Positions 52,621-61,633 of a DNA stretch of 64,000 bases are shown piece by piece (positions within the stretch are counted from its first letter, which is position 1; each line of letters starts with the position of its first letter). The notes under the pieces were generated by a model, which saw only the letters and a program-made list of their open reading frames with translations, did no database searches and had not been told where the DNA came from. The DNA comes from an uncultured Gemmatimonadota bacterium. Lineage in GTDB: Bacteria; Gemmatimonadota; Gemmatimonadetes; Palauibacterales; Palauibacteraceae. Made by a program: the position numbers and the translations under genes. The DNA lies in assembly GCA_913043255.1 (NCBI GenBank), contig CAJWLK010000001.1, forward strand, positions 487,752 through 551,751, in the 5' to 3' direction.

Positions 52621-53381
52621 TTACGAACCTCACAACTTTTGTCATGGTCGACTTTATTTAGAACATCACTGAACATTGAAAAATCGATATCTCCTACCTC
52701 ATCCGCACGGTGGGCATCGCTTCCTATTGTAAACATGGCATCCTCTTCCAGAAGTATCTGGAGGAAGCGTTCGAGGTGGGGAACCTTTGCGTTGACTTCA
52801 AGAGGCTTTCCACACGCTTTTGCCTTTGTCGCCATCTCTCGAATGAGTTCGGCGGGGAATGGGTCACGGGTGTGTTCTGGGTAAAAGAACTTGTAATACG
52901 TCCGGGCCGGGTGACCAATTACACTAACGATCGGGTTTTCCAAGAGACGGCACGTGATAGCTGTTTCCATCTCGGCAGCCTTTACTGGCCCCAGCTTGGC
53001 AAGATCACCAGAAACATCAGGCTGATAGCGGTGCACAACACCCATCACATAATCTACAAGACTTACAGCCTCTGAAGCGATATCTACATGGCCATCATGA
53101 TCAACCGCCTTGGCTTCAACTCCTGTCAGAATCCGCAAATCAGGATTAGTGCGGCGCTGTTGTTCAATCTCTTCAGCGTAGCTTTCCACCCATTCGGATG
53201 ACCGCCAAACGTGATCTGTAAACGCGATCTCCGTCAACTTCCGTCTTTGAGCAGCACGCACACACGCCGCCGGATCATCCGCACCATCGCTATAATACGT
53301 GTGAATCTGGTGATCAACCAAGGAAACACCCTGATCTACTAACTTTTGTCGGCTCAGGTGGCTGGGTAAGACGAAGTTCAA
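52617..53381 (-). CDS. PHP-domain metal-dependent phosphoesterase-like protein
   Basis: Protein of 254 residues with PHP metal motifs: SLVDHQIHTYYSDGADDP (HxH), EIAFTDHVW, GVEAKAVDHDGHVDIA, VIGHPARTYY and the closing GSDAHRADEVGDID. Members hydrolyse phosphoesters such as histidinol phosphate. TTG start with AGGGA upstream. The next gene, an ATP-grasp ligase, overlaps by 4 bases. The pairing suggests the PHP enzyme releases phosphate from the ligase's substrate or product, but this is inference. Confidence 0.82.
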   Translation of the reverse strand: MNFVLPSHLSRQKLVDQGVSLVDHQIHTYYSDGADDPAACVRAAQRRKLTEIAFTDHVWRSSEWVESYAEEIEQQRRTNPDLRILTGVEAKAVDHDGHVDIASEAVSLVDYVMGVVHRYQPDVSGDLAKLGPVKAAEMETAITCRLLENPIVSVIGHPARTYYKFFYPEHTRDPFPAELIREMATKAKACGKPLEVNAKVPHLERFLQILLEEDAMFTIGSDAHRADEVGDIDFSMFSDVLNKVDHDKSCEVRK

Positions 53382-53430
53382 ATCACGTCCCTTGAGTCAC
53401 TTTATGAGTGCCGTATCATCCAATTCAACT

Positions 53431-54567
53431 TTAAATTCCGTGGAACACTTCTAGAACTTTATCCAACTCATCCTGGGAGAGCTTCGGGTGGTTCGGCAAT
53501 CCAATCATTTTGCCAGCGACGGCCTCGACCACCGGTAGAGAAACAGACGTATAATCCGGTGCCCCGCTGTAGTGCTCACAACTGAGGGGATAGCCTGAAC
53601 GATCAGTTAGCAGAGGTTGTCGATAGAGAGGCTCATCGTACCGTTGGCGCACCTCCACACCCCGCTCTCTGAGCACGCCAACAAGATCTTTAGTACTTAC
53701 CCCTAGCGTCGGTTCGTCGATCTGAACGGGGCACCAGAAGTAAACATGCTTCGTGTCCATATTAATCTTAGGAACGCGGAGCCAAGGAATATCATCGAGA
53801 TGACTTAGCAGATACTCTGAATTCCGGATGCGGTCGGCATTCATCAGATCCAGTTTGCGAAGCTGCACACTCCCAATCGCTGCCGACATCTCACCCATAC
53901 GGTAGTTGTACCCTAAGACCAAATGACTATCTCGGCCTGCCATACCATGATTCCGGATCATCCGGCATTTTTCCGCGATTTCCTCATCGTCCGTGACGAT
54001 CATTCCACCTTCGCCGGTGGTCATATTCTTCGTGGCATAAAACGAAAAACAACCGACGTGCCCAATCGAGCCTACTTTTTGTCCGCGGTATTCCGCACCG
54101 TGAGCCTGGGCACAATCCTCTATGACGACGAGTCCATGTTCCTCAGCTATAGCATTTATACCGTCCATATCCGTCGGATGCCCAAAGAGGTGAACGGGGA
54201 TAATCGCTTTCGTCCTCTCCGTCACGTGGCGAGCCAAATCTTCAGGATCAAGGCAATAGCTAGCAGACTCAATATCAGAAAAAATCGGAATGGCATTTTG
54301 GTGCAAGACGGATGTGACCGTTGAGAAAAACGTGAGCGGTGGAACGATCACCTCATCCGTAGGACCCAATCCATATGCTGCAAGCGAGATATGTAGGGCT
54401 GCCGTCCCACTGCAAACAGCAACGGCATGAGAAACTCCAAGGTACTCCGCAAAAGCCTGTTCGAACTCGGCAACGCGAGGTCCCTGCACATACCTTCCTG
54501 AGCGGAGAACTTCCGCAACGGCAGAGATTTCCTCGTCACCGACGATGGGTTGGCCAACCTTAATCAC
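53431..54567 (-). CDS. DegT/DnrJ/EryC1/StrS family sugar aminotransferase
   Basis: PLP-dependent transamination of a nucleotide-linked keto sugar, about 378 residues. Seen: GQPIVGDEEISAVAEVLRSGRYVQGPRVAEFE, AVAVCSGTAALHISL, EDCAQAHGAEY, PLP Lys in GCFSFYATKNMTTGEGGM, and the Arg/His-rich ending LPNHPKLSQDELDKV. The start is set at GTG 54567 (VIKVGQP), with AGAGG 9 bases upstream. Its amino sugar may be the substrate for NeuB-type or other steps of the locus. Confidence 0.92.
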   Translation of the reverse strand: MIKVGQPIVGDEEISAVAEVLRSGRYVQGPRVAEFEQAFAEYLGVSHAVAVCSGTAALHISLAAYGLGPTDEVIVPPLTFFSTVTSVLHQNAIPIFSDIESASYCLDPEDLARHVTERTKAIIPVHLFGHPTDMDGINAIAEEHGLVVIEDCAQAHGAEYRGQKVGSIGHVGCFSFYATKNMTTGEGGMIVTDDEEIAEKCRMIRNHGMAGRDSHLVLGYNYRMGEMSAAIGSVQLRKLDLMNADRIRNSEYLLSHLDDIPWLRVPKINMDTKHVYFWCPVQIDEPTLGVSTKDLVGVLRERGVEVRQRYDEPLYRQPLLTDRSGYPLSCEHYSGAPDYTSVSLPVVEAVAGKMIGLPNHPKLSQDELDKVLEVFHGI

Positions 54568-54680
54568 GTGGTTTTTACCTCTTGTGGTTTCGGATATGCA
54601 AAACAAATCCTTCTAAGCATGACTGACTCAGATTCAGTGATTCCAGCTCACTACGTGATGATGCCGAAGCTCTCTCCGAC

Positions 54681-55640
54681 TCAACAGTGGTCAAGAATTC
54701 TTTCCACATAATCGATGGTCGACTCCAGGCCGCTCCGCAAATCTATTTCAGGTGCGAAATTGATGAGTTGTCTGGCCCTCTGAGTTGAAACCTCGAGGTC
54801 TAGACTCTCACCCTTCTGTTGCTGAGGCATGTGCTCGACCGTCGTTTCAGGATGACCTCGTTCAGCAGTAATCTCCGCTACCATACGCGCTAGCCCCGCA
54901 ATCGACATCTCGCTTCCTGCGCCACCTGCCAAATTTAAAGTTTCACCGGCCACACTTGGCGAATCCAGTATGGCAACGTAGGCCGAAATCAGATCGTCAA
55001 TGTAGATGAAATCCCTGACTTGCTCACCGGATCCCGAGATTTTGAGTGGCTGTCCGCTTAAAGCTCTCTGGACAAATATGTGGACCACAGAATCGAATTT
55101 CATCCCAGGGGAAGGGCCATAGACGTTTGACTGGCGGACTACCGTTAGAGGTAACCCCCATTTCCGATGCTCCTGTAATACCATGAGTTCCGACGCACGT
55201 TTTGCCACACCATAGATATTATGTGGCTTAACAGGATGTCCTTCATCCACAGGCGTATACTCAGGGTCCCCATAGATGGCTGCCACGGAAGAAGAGAAGA
55301 GGTATCCCTGGATTGGCTTCTCCCTCAAGGCATCCAAAACGGCGTAGCGTCCATACGCGTTGACCTCAAAGCACTCTCTAGGCTTCCGCAGCGACTCGGG
55401 AACACTTGCGACACCGGCAAGATCGTAGACAAAGTCGACTCCTTCGAGAAATCGCCGCACATCGGGACCTTCAAGGATATCACCTTCAAACACCTGCACA
55501 TCGAGATCCGCAAGATTACTCTGTGAAGAGGAGCTGAAATTGTCCAAAATCCGAACAGCATGACCTCTCTCGAGGAGGACACCTGAAAGCTTGGACCCGA
55601 TGTATCCTGAACCACCTGTAATGCCTACGGTGAGTGTCAT
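54681..55640 (-). CDS. NAD-dependent sugar epimerase/dehydratase (extended SDR)
   Basis: Extended short-chain dehydrogenase of 319 residues acting on nucleotide sugars. NAD motif GITGGSGYIGSKL, DLAGVASVPESLRKP, SSSVAAIYGDP and catalytic Tyr-x3-Lys in YGVAKRASE, then VVRQSNVYGPSPG. Typical length. The ATG is overlapped by the TGA of a 56-codon gene (ATGA). The activity (4-epimerase, 4,6-dehydratase or other) cannot be fixed by sequence inspection; the lack of a GalE-like full motif set leaves it open. Confidence 0.85.
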   Translation of the reverse strand: MTLTVGITGGSGYIGSKLSGVLLERGHAVRILDNFSSSSQSNLADLDVQVFEGDILEGPDVRRFLEGVDFVYDLAGVASVPESLRKPRECFEVNAYGRYAVLDALREKPIQGYLFSSSVAAIYGDPEYTPVDEGHPVKPHNIYGVAKRASELMVLQEHRKWGLPLTVVRQSNVYGPSPGMKFDSVVHIFVQRALSGQPLKISGSGEQVRDFIYIDDLISAYVAILDSPSVAGETLNLAGGAGSEMSIAGLARMVAEITAERGHPETTVEHMPQQQKGESLDLEVSTQRARQLINFAPEIDLRSGLESTIDYVERILDHC

Positions 55641-55807
55641 CTAGACCTCCGCAAAGAACTATCTATTCGAGCACTGCTCAAAAGCGATATTCCAAGGACC
55701 AAGAGATTTCCAAAGTTGACCCATTCTTTCCAACTGTACCCGCTTGGATCTCTCCCAAACGCGATTGGAGGAGTCCACGTCCATTCTTCCAGACTAACAC
55801 GATTCAT
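55637..55807 (-). CDS. Small coupled protein of the polysaccharide locus, possible single-pass membrane protein
   Basis: Too short for the ORF track. The minus strand encodes 56 residues: MNRVSLEEWTWTPPIAFGRD, PSGYSWKEWVNFGNLLVLGI, then a basic end SSLRRSR. Its ATG overlaps the stop of the glycosyltransferase upstream and its TGA overlaps the start of the epimerase downstream, ATGA at both ends, so it fills the gap exactly. NFGNLLVLGISLLSSA could be a short membrane helix with positive residues after it. No known family is recognised. It may assist one of its neighbours at the membrane, or be the remnant of a longer gene, though the two clean junctions argue against decay. Confidence 0.7.
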   Translation of the reverse strand: MNRVSLEEWTWTPPIAFGRDPSGYSWKEWVNFGNLLVLGISLLSSARIDSSLRRSR

Positions 55808-57027
55808 ATAGGTTTATCCTGCGCATCTTTGAGAATCCGTTCGTAGGTATCAGCTGCCTTCTCTAGCGAGAAATTTTGCTCCGCATAAGAACGACCGTGC
55901 GCACCCAACTCATTCCGAAGGTCTGGGCGGCCTGCAAGTTCCTCAATACGGTTCCGAAGGTCCTCTTTATCGCCGGGGACTACTACGAAACCACACCTAC
56001 TTTCTCTTACTACTTCGGCGGTATTTCCTTTTGATGGAACCACCGCAACTACAGGACGAGAAACCGCCATAATGTTATGCATTTTCCCCGGAATCGCGGG
56101 CGATTCTAATGACTCGGTCAAAGCAACAAGACCGATGTCTGATGCGCGAAGCGCATCGTAATATCGTTCCTCTGTCACGGACGGCAAAAACCTCACGTTC
56201 TCAAGACCAGCAGCAGAAAGTTTCCACTTTTCGGCATATACACCATCACCTATGAGAAGAAACACGATGTCGGACCGAGCCTGCAGCAGACGAGCGCAAT
56301 CGATAATGGTAGAGAGATCCTGGGCAAACCCCATAACCCCCGCATAGGAAACGACGCAGCGCCCTTCCAGGCCATGCCCAATGCGAAACTTCTCCGCTCG
56401 TTCATTCGAGGAAAGCGAATCTAACGGAACCCAATTGGGCACACGACTAACTTGTTCGGACGGAATTTTCTTCTGTTGGATCAGATAAGGCACGCTCCCC
56501 CGGTTTGTCACAACAATGTGAGTAGAAAGCCGGTAGATAGCGTTCTCCAACCGTTTCATCGCCCAGATGACCCAACGATTTTTCAGCAGCCCGAGTTCCA
56601 CAGCAGTCCTCGGGTAAAGATCGTGGAGGTTGAGCACGCACCCGATCCTCGCGAGTCTGCTGTAGAAAGCAGATACGAAAGCCACTGTCATAGGGGGAGA
56701 TACGGTAAGCATAACGTCAGGCCGAGGGATTGCTTTGATGGCTCTCACGAAAGCCAGCCCTGCGATGATGTATTCCAGTGCCCGCATAACAACTGCTCGA
56801 TGAACCCCTGGGAGCCCTCGGACCCTGACAACATTAACACCCCTCATCACCTCGCGAACCGGGAGCTGATCTGGAACCGATTCATCTTCCGGCACATACT
56901 CCGTGGGATACTTCGTAACGACCGTAACCTCATGCCCTCGAGCAACGAGGGTCTCTGCAAGACTTCTGTGAAGATTAGAAGCTCGGGCAACCGGTGGATA
57001 TCGATAGCTCAGGTACAAGATTCGCAC
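55804..57027 (-). CDS. Glycosyltransferase family 4 (WbuB-like)
   Basis: GT-B glycosyltransferase of 407 residues. N-terminal acceptor half begins ILYLSYRYPPVARASNLHRSLAETL, with a hydrophobic stretch (RPDVMLTVSPPMTVAFVSAF). The nucleotide-sugar half contains CVVSYAGVMGFAQDLSTIID, FLLIGDGVYAEKWK and ESPAIPGKMHNIMAVSRPVVAVV. In place of the second Glu of an E-x7-E motif it has Lys, as in WbuB-like amino-sugar transferases. Upstream gene is the WecB-like epimerase; the stop overlaps a 56-codon gene. Confidence 0.9.
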   Translation of the reverse strand: MRILYLSYRYPPVARASNLHRSLAETLVARGHEVTVVTKYPTEYVPEDESVPDQLPVREVMRGVNVVRVRGLPGVHRAVVMRALEYIIAGLAFVRAIKAIPRPDVMLTVSPPMTVAFVSAFYSRLARIGCVLNLHDLYPRTAVELGLLKNRWVIWAMKRLENAIYRLSTHIVVTNRGSVPYLIQQKKIPSEQVSRVPNWVPLDSLSSNERAEKFRIGHGLEGRCVVSYAGVMGFAQDLSTIIDCARLLQARSDIVFLLIGDGVYAEKWKLSAAGLENVRFLPSVTEERYYDALRASDIGLVALTESLESPAIPGKMHNIMAVSRPVVAVVPSKGNTAEVVRESRCGFVVVPGDKEDLRNRIEELAGRPDLRNELGAHGRSYAEQNFSLEKAADTYERILKDAQDKPI

Positions 57028-57041
57028 GTAAACTTCCTCTC

Positions 57042-58226
57042 TTAGAGACCGTCGTCTCGGTAAGAGCGGTGGGTGTCCACATGGTAGTCGCTGGGTCGGT
57101 GGTTCCTAAAGCCCCCCTCCTTAAGACGCGTGAGCAAGTCCTCTGAGATCCGCTGGGAAGATTTTCCATCACCCAGCGGGTTTTCCCAAGTGTGGCCCCG
57201 TAGAGACTCTAGCTTGTGAAACATCACGTCTGACGGATAGAAATCAGGTTCTGCCGGATCAAATTTTACGCTTGATCCCACGTCATAAACCTGCGGTCTC
57301 TCCGTAGACTTCCGCATCTGCAGCGATGGCACCCCAAGTACGCACGTCTCTTCAACCACAGTCCCTGAGTCAGTGATGACTCCTGCAGAGTCAACCGTGA
57401 GAATCAGCATCTCTTGGTAACCAACGGGATCGACCATAATCACGTTATCTGGACACCTCAGTCCGGTCTCTTGCAAAACCTTCTGAGTTCGATAACTCGC
57501 GGGAAAATACACTTTCCGGTCCGTCGCACCGATCAGATCTAGGATAGCCTTGAAGGAATTGAGGTTGTCCACATTCTCGCGACGGTGACAGGTCATAAGA
57601 TAATAGTCACCCTTCGTAATCCCACGTTGCCGATAAAACTCGTCTGTGGCAATCTCATCGTAGCGTGATTTACGCTTATAATAGTATTCCTCCAACACGT
57701 CCACGATTGGGTTGCCCGTGACGACAATGCTCTCAGGATTCAACCCCTCGTCTATCCCCTGTTGCTTATATTCGGGGAGATAAGCGTAAATGACGTCGGA
57801 GAGGTGATCGATTACTGTTCTGTACTTCTCCTCAGGCATCCGCCAATCGTAGGAGCGCATACACCCTTCAATATGAACGATGGGTATGTTGCACTGCGCC
57901 ACCGCAAGGCAACCCATCGTAGTGTTTGTGTCGCCAAGGAAGACGGCGGCACTGGGCCTCAACTCCTCAAGGACCGGGTGAAGTTTGGCAATCACCGCTG
58001 TGGTGATGTCAGTGTCGGATTCACCCCCAGCTTTCAGTTCAATCTCTGGAGGAGCCACTTTCAATTCCCGGAAAAAGATGTCTTTGAGATTGTCTGAATA
58101 GTGCTGTCCCGACCAGATAAAGGTCACATCAACTTCATCATCTGCCCGAATGCAGTTGAGGATGAGGGATGCCCGGATGACATCCGGCCGAATCCCCAGA
58201 ATCACAGCTAGCCGCCTCTTTTCCAT
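57042..58226 (-). CDS. UDP-N-acetylglucosamine 2-epimerase family (WecB-like)
   Basis: Interconverts UDP-GlcNAc and UDP-ManNAc or a derivative. About 394 residues. Motifs: LAVILGIRPDVIRASLI, FLGDTNTTMGCLAVA, IVHIEGCMRSYDWRMPEEKYRTVIDHLSD, VVTGNPIVDVL, MTCHRRENVDN and ITDSGTVVEETCVLGVPSLQMRKSTERP. The EGCMRSYD sequence departs from the EAGLRTGD of WecB, which may mean a modified substrate such as a UDP-amino-uronic acid (WbpI-like) or a 6-deoxy sugar (FnlC-like). The ATG at 58226 (MEKRRL) is preferred to the upstream start. Confidence 0.88.
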   Translation of the reverse strand: MEKRRLAVILGIRPDVIRASLILNCIRADDEVDVTFIWSGQHYSDNLKDIFFRELKVAPPEIELKAGGESDTDITTAVIAKLHPVLEELRPSAAVFLGDTNTTMGCLAVAQCNIPIVHIEGCMRSYDWRMPEEKYRTVIDHLSDVIYAYLPEYKQQGIDEGLNPESIVVTGNPIVDVLEEYYYKRKSRYDEIATDEFYRQRGITKGDYYLMTCHRRENVDNLNSFKAILDLIGATDRKVYFPASYRTQKVLQETGLRCPDNVIMVDPVGYQEMLILTVDSAGVITDSGTVVEETCVLGVPSLQMRKSTERPQVYDVGSSVKFDPAEPDFYPSDVMFHKLESLRGHTWENPLGDGKSSQRISEDLLTRLKEGGFRNHRPSDYHVDTHRSYRDDGL

Positions 58227-58279
58227 ACTAGTCCTGCACTTGCAAGCCTGGCGCAACCGCGTTCAAAGGTCTGCGCGCA

Positions 58280-59155
58280 TCAAACACAAGAGCCCCCATT
58301 GACCCTGCCGACAAAAAGAACCACGCGGGCTTGCAGATCCTCCATGGTATAATTGTTCCAATCCGGATGGGACGGAGACGCATGCGCTCGACGATATACT
58401 ACCGACCGGTCAACAGAGAACCCTGCTTGCACTAGGCAGTCCTCTATCTCGGGTTTGCGCAGAAGATTCAGATTCGATCTGGGTCGGTTCGGTTCATCGT
58501 ACATAGTACCGAATCCTTTATCAGAGCCCTTATGATCACCAAAATCCACGGCGTGAATAAATACCGCGTCATCTGAACACGCTGCACGACACTGTTGAAG
58601 GAGGTCTGGCAATTCTTCCCGAGGTATATGCTCTAGAACACTGTTCGATAAGATGATATCGGCGGACCCTTCAGCATCGCCGAACGGGTCGCTTCGATCA
58701 TTGATAAGCTGGCAAAACCTCTGGGGACTCAGTTCTGACCCGAAGTTGGCAGTCAATTCCGTGTATAACGGTCGTAAGTAAAGATCCTCAATCTCATCTG
58801 ACCATAGCACATCTGGACGAAACCACGGCTCGATAAACATAAACCGTGCTGCGCCCCGAAACAGGATGAACGGTCCCCATCCCAGTAGCGGACCACAACC
58901 AACTTCAAGAACAGACCGACCTTCAAATTTAAAGCGATCACGGTGTTCGTACGGAGACTGTCTCTCAAGCACTCGCCAATATCGATACCATCGATCAATC
59001 AGGTAAGTAGGATTTAAGTGTTTTCTACTTACGAGAATTCCAGGTAATGAGTACGCCCATTCCCACCCCTTTTCCCCGCGCAGTCGTCGTCGCAACCCCG
59101 AAATCCACTCGTGGGGAGAGCTATTCCAAATCTTCAAGATCTTACCGGCAATCAT
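58280..59155 (-). CDS. SAM-dependent methyltransferase, class I
   Basis: Protein of about 291 residues. SAM-binding motif SVLEVGCGPLLGWGPF is near residue 100, then an acidic residue in FIEPWF and ADIILSNSVLEHIPREELPDLL. The first 90 residues are a separate, basic extension (RRRLRGEKGWEWAYSLPG). Its ATG overlaps the stop of the RmlD-like gene (ATGA). In a polysaccharide locus it likely methylates a sugar or lipid-linked intermediate. Substrate unknown. Confidence 0.82.
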   Translation of the reverse strand: MIAGKILKIWNSSPHEWISGLRRRLRGEKGWEWAYSLPGILVSRKHLNPTYLIDRWYRYWRVLERQSPYEHRDRFKFEGRSVLEVGCGPLLGWGPFILFRGAARFMFIEPWFRPDVLWSDEIEDLYLRPLYTELTANFGSELSPQRFCQLINDRSDPFGDAEGSADIILSNSVLEHIPREELPDLLQQCRAACSDDAVFIHAVDFGDHKGSDKGFGTMYDEPNRPRSNLNLLRKPEIEDCLVQAGFSVDRSVVYRRAHASPSHPDWNNYTMEDLQARVVLFVGRVNGGSCV

Positions 59156-60069
59156 ACCCAATATTTGGCCATGAACTCGGCAAGCTCTTCCATCATATCT
59201 TTTACTGTAGGCGAATCGGAATAACCGGCCATACGCCAGAGCTCATTATTCACAGAATCGTGATTGCTAGCTAATGTCATGTCTACCGCCAAATCGGCAT
59301 CAGTAGGACTAATAGAAACATCTTCTCTTTCAAACTCTTCCCCAAAAACATTCAAAAGCTCTGACTTAGTGACACAATCTTTAGGTATCAGGTGGTGGAG
59401 GTGGCCCAACTGAAAATCGTTATCAATGATACCTTGGCAAATCTTCGCGAAATGAAGAGTAGTGACACCATTCCATAAATGGTTTGTGAATCCAAATATT
59501 TCAGCCTGCGGAGGCTGTGAAAGAAACCATTCAAGAAGGAAGGTCTTTCGCCTAAGTTCTGGGCCAATTATTGAGCATCGTATATGGCTGACCGAGTCTG
59601 CATAAACCTCGCCGATACTTTTGGTCTTACCATATGCATCCACAGCATCATGGAGATCTTCTTCAGAATAGGACCCTTGTGAACCAGAAAATACACAATC
59701 GGTAGCTATCTGAAGAACGTTGGCGCCACATTCACTTGCCAAGTTAGCCACCACGTGGGGAAGAACACCGTTGATTTGGATGGCGGTAAGCACTTTCCCC
59801 ACATCTTGGTCATCGATGTAAGGCTTAGTCACGCCGATAGCATTGATAATCCAATCCACACCCTGAAAAGCAGAACGCCAGGAGTCATCTGTAAGTACAG
59901 GCCAATCTAGGAGATGCCAGGATATATCAGGATTTTTTTCTGAGCACAGTTTCAGAAGTTCCGGATCACGTACACTAGCAGACAAATCAAACCGAGAGGC
60001 TAGTCTCAGCCACTGAACAACCATGGATCCTAGCATTCCGGATGCACCGAGAACCAATACTTTCACCAT
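59152..60069 (-). CDS. RmlD-like sugar nucleotide reductase (dTDP-4-dehydrorhamnose reductase family)
   Basis: SDR of 305 residues. VLVLGASGMLGSMVVQWL opens the protein, INAIGVTKPYIDD and QINGVLPHVVANLASECGANVLQIATDCVFSG follow, and catalytic YGKTKSIGE is clear. The C-terminal half is typical of RmlD-like reductases that reduce a 4-keto-6-deoxy sugar. No RmlA or RmlB gene is in the window, so the substrate may be another keto sugar (for example the Fnl pathway with the WecB-like gene two genes downstream). It couples to the methyltransferase by overlap. Confidence 0.86.
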   Translation of the reverse strand: MVKVLVLGASGMLGSMVVQWLRLASRFDLSASVRDPELLKLCSEKNPDISWHLLDWPVLTDDSWRSAFQGVDWIINAIGVTKPYIDDQDVGKVLTAIQINGVLPHVVANLASECGANVLQIATDCVFSGSQGSYSEEDLHDAVDAYGKTKSIGEVYADSVSHIRCSIIGPELRRKTFLLEWFLSQPPQAEIFGFTNHLWNGVTTLHFAKICQGIIDNDFQLGHLHHLIPKDCVTKSELLNVFGEEFEREDVSISPTDADLAVDMTLASNHDSVNNELWRMAGYSDSPTVKDMMEELAEFMAKYWV

Positions 60070-60123
60070 ATTTGAGTGCCCTCACAGAAACGGGACGTCC
60101 TTCTTTCAGAATGTCCCGGAAGT

Positions 60124-60567
60124 TTATCTAGGGACGACAGACCAAGGGTCCCATTGGAAGGCGTCAAATCGGAAGTCATCTTTCTGGCTCTCCGAAAGCG
60201 AGGCGTCCGAGAAAAAGATCAGCTTAGTGCCCGCGTCCAGTGTCTTGGCTCCATGGGCATACCCAGGCGGAACCCAAAGCACGGTTGGATCTGAGGAGGT
60301 GAGTACATAGCGGTAGATATGGGGATCAACAGGCGGGTTTTCTGGGTCCTCTATACGCACAAGGGCAAGGATCGCCGTGCCCTCCAAGGCCATGACATAT
60401 TTGCTTTCCTCCATGTGGCAGTGCCATGCCCGTATGAAACCGACCTCATGGTTTTCAACCACATAGAACCGCCGCACTTCCGCAAGATCGAAATTGTTGA
60501 CGAAGCTGATCGAGCCACGATCATCCACAAACATCGCACCCTTGATCAGATCTGGTTCTTCGTGCAC
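60124..60567 (-). CDS. FdtA/WxcM-like cupin sugar isomerase or epimerase
   Basis: Protein of 147 residues. The beginning GAMFVDDRGSISFVNNFDLAEVRRFYVVEN is followed by metal-free cupin sheets with RAWHCHMEESKYVMALEGTAI and PTVLWVPPGYAHGAKTLDA. This resembles 3,4-ketoisomerases (FdtA) and the WxcM C-terminal domain, and distantly RmlC. In such pathways it prepares the keto sugar for the DegT aminotransferase. GTG start has GGGGAGG upstream at 6 bases. Located between an SDR and the RmlD-like gene. Confidence 0.82.
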   Translation of the reverse strand: MHEEPDLIKGAMFVDDRGSISFVNNFDLAEVRRFYVVENHEVGFIRAWHCHMEESKYVMALEGTAILALVRIEDPENPPVDPHIYRYVLTSSDPTVLWVPPGYAHGAKTLDAGTKLIFFSDASLSESQKDDFRFDAFQWDPWSVVPR

Positions 60568-60610
60568 CCTTAGCCTCCCCTCAGAAATTTTCGCTACACC
60601 TTAAGCCGCA

Positions 60611-61579
60611 TCAAATCCACGACTCCGCATCTGCTTGGCCCTCCTGCTCCATCGCTTCTTTTAAGAAGCGGACATTGGAATGTCGGGCGATACCTAGTTT
60701 TTTCACTCTTCCCTCCACCAGGAGATCCTTGAGTTCACTGATCCCGTCGTCGAGAGAGTAGCGCGGTTGAAACCCAAAGGCGTCGATCGACTTCTGGCTG
60801 GATACGCGGTAGTTCCTACTGTCTTCAAACTTCATTTCTGTCTTTTCGATCTTCAGATCCGGGAAAAGGGATTTTAGATGATCAGCCAGATCTCCAATCT
60901 TCATATTATCTGCGTGGAGGTTGTAAATCCCCTTATGATCAGTATCAATATTCTGGGTGATCGCTTCAGCCACATCCCGCACATGGAGCAAGGGTCTGTA
61001 TTGTTCTCCTCCGAACACCTTTACTTGACCTCTAGTAAAAGCACGTGCAGTGAGAACATTGACCACAAGATCCATCCGGATTCTTGAGAAGAGATCGCCT
61101 ATCCCGAAGAGTGTCCCAAGACGGAAAATCATGGCGTTACAATCCTTTAAGCACTCCTCAGCTTCTAATTTGCTCTCGGCATAGACAGAAAGGGGGGACA
61201 ATGGAGATTCTTCATCTAATATGCCTTCCGCAGCCCCATAAACAGAGCACGTTGACATAAAAATAATTCGTCCATCGAAATCGTTGGCAAGCCTAGCAAC
61301 AGTATCCCTATTCACTTCTAAGGTCAGTTCTGGATCTAGTGCGCAAGCCCCATCACCAACAATGCCAGCCAGACAGACAACCACATCCGCCCATTCTAGG
61401 TGGGGATAAAGAGAACGATGGTCACGCACATCCCCCAGTACAAAAGGTACCTGTTTACGATACGACTCTTCGTAGAGCAATGAATCGTAAACACGGACGT
61501 TATGCTGGGTCAGTAGTAAGCGTTCAGTAAGAGCACCTCCTACGTAACCGGCACCCCCGGTCACTAAAACATTCGCCAT
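60611..61579 (-). CDS. NAD-dependent epimerase/dehydratase
   Basis: Extended SDR of 322 residues. Dinucleotide motif VLVTGGAGYVGGALTERLL, the active site MSTCSVYGAAEG and YAESKLEAEECL, then FRLGTLFGIGDLFSRIRMDLVVN and HVRDVAEAI. The start has AGGATG upstream and is the first gene after an intergenic region with two palindromes. It is similar to enzymes that make branched or epimerised nucleotide sugars; precise reaction unknown. A paralogue sits at 54.7-55.6 kb. Confidence 0.85.
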   Translation of the reverse strand: MANVLVTGGAGYVGGALTERLLLTQHNVRVYDSLLYEESYRKQVPFVLGDVRDHRSLYPHLEWADVVVCLAGIVGDGACALDPELTLEVNRDTVARLANDFDGRIIFMSTCSVYGAAEGILDEESPLSPLSVYAESKLEAEECLKDCNAMIFRLGTLFGIGDLFSRIRMDLVVNVLTARAFTRGQVKVFGGEQYRPLLHVRDVAEAITQNIDTDHKGIYNLHADNMKIGDLADHLKSLFPDLKIEKTEMKFEDSRNYRVSSQKSIDAFGFQPRYSLDDGISELKDLLVEGRVKKLGIARHSNVRFLKEAMEQEGQADAESWI

Positions 61580-61633
61580 CTCAGCATCCTACCTTTTCAG
61601 TTGATCCAGCCTAAGCCCTAAGGCGCATCTTTG

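Noticed and set aside
56452-57045. 197-residue plus-strand ORF
   Set aside because: Antisense to the WbuB-like glycosyltransferase gene; no motif.
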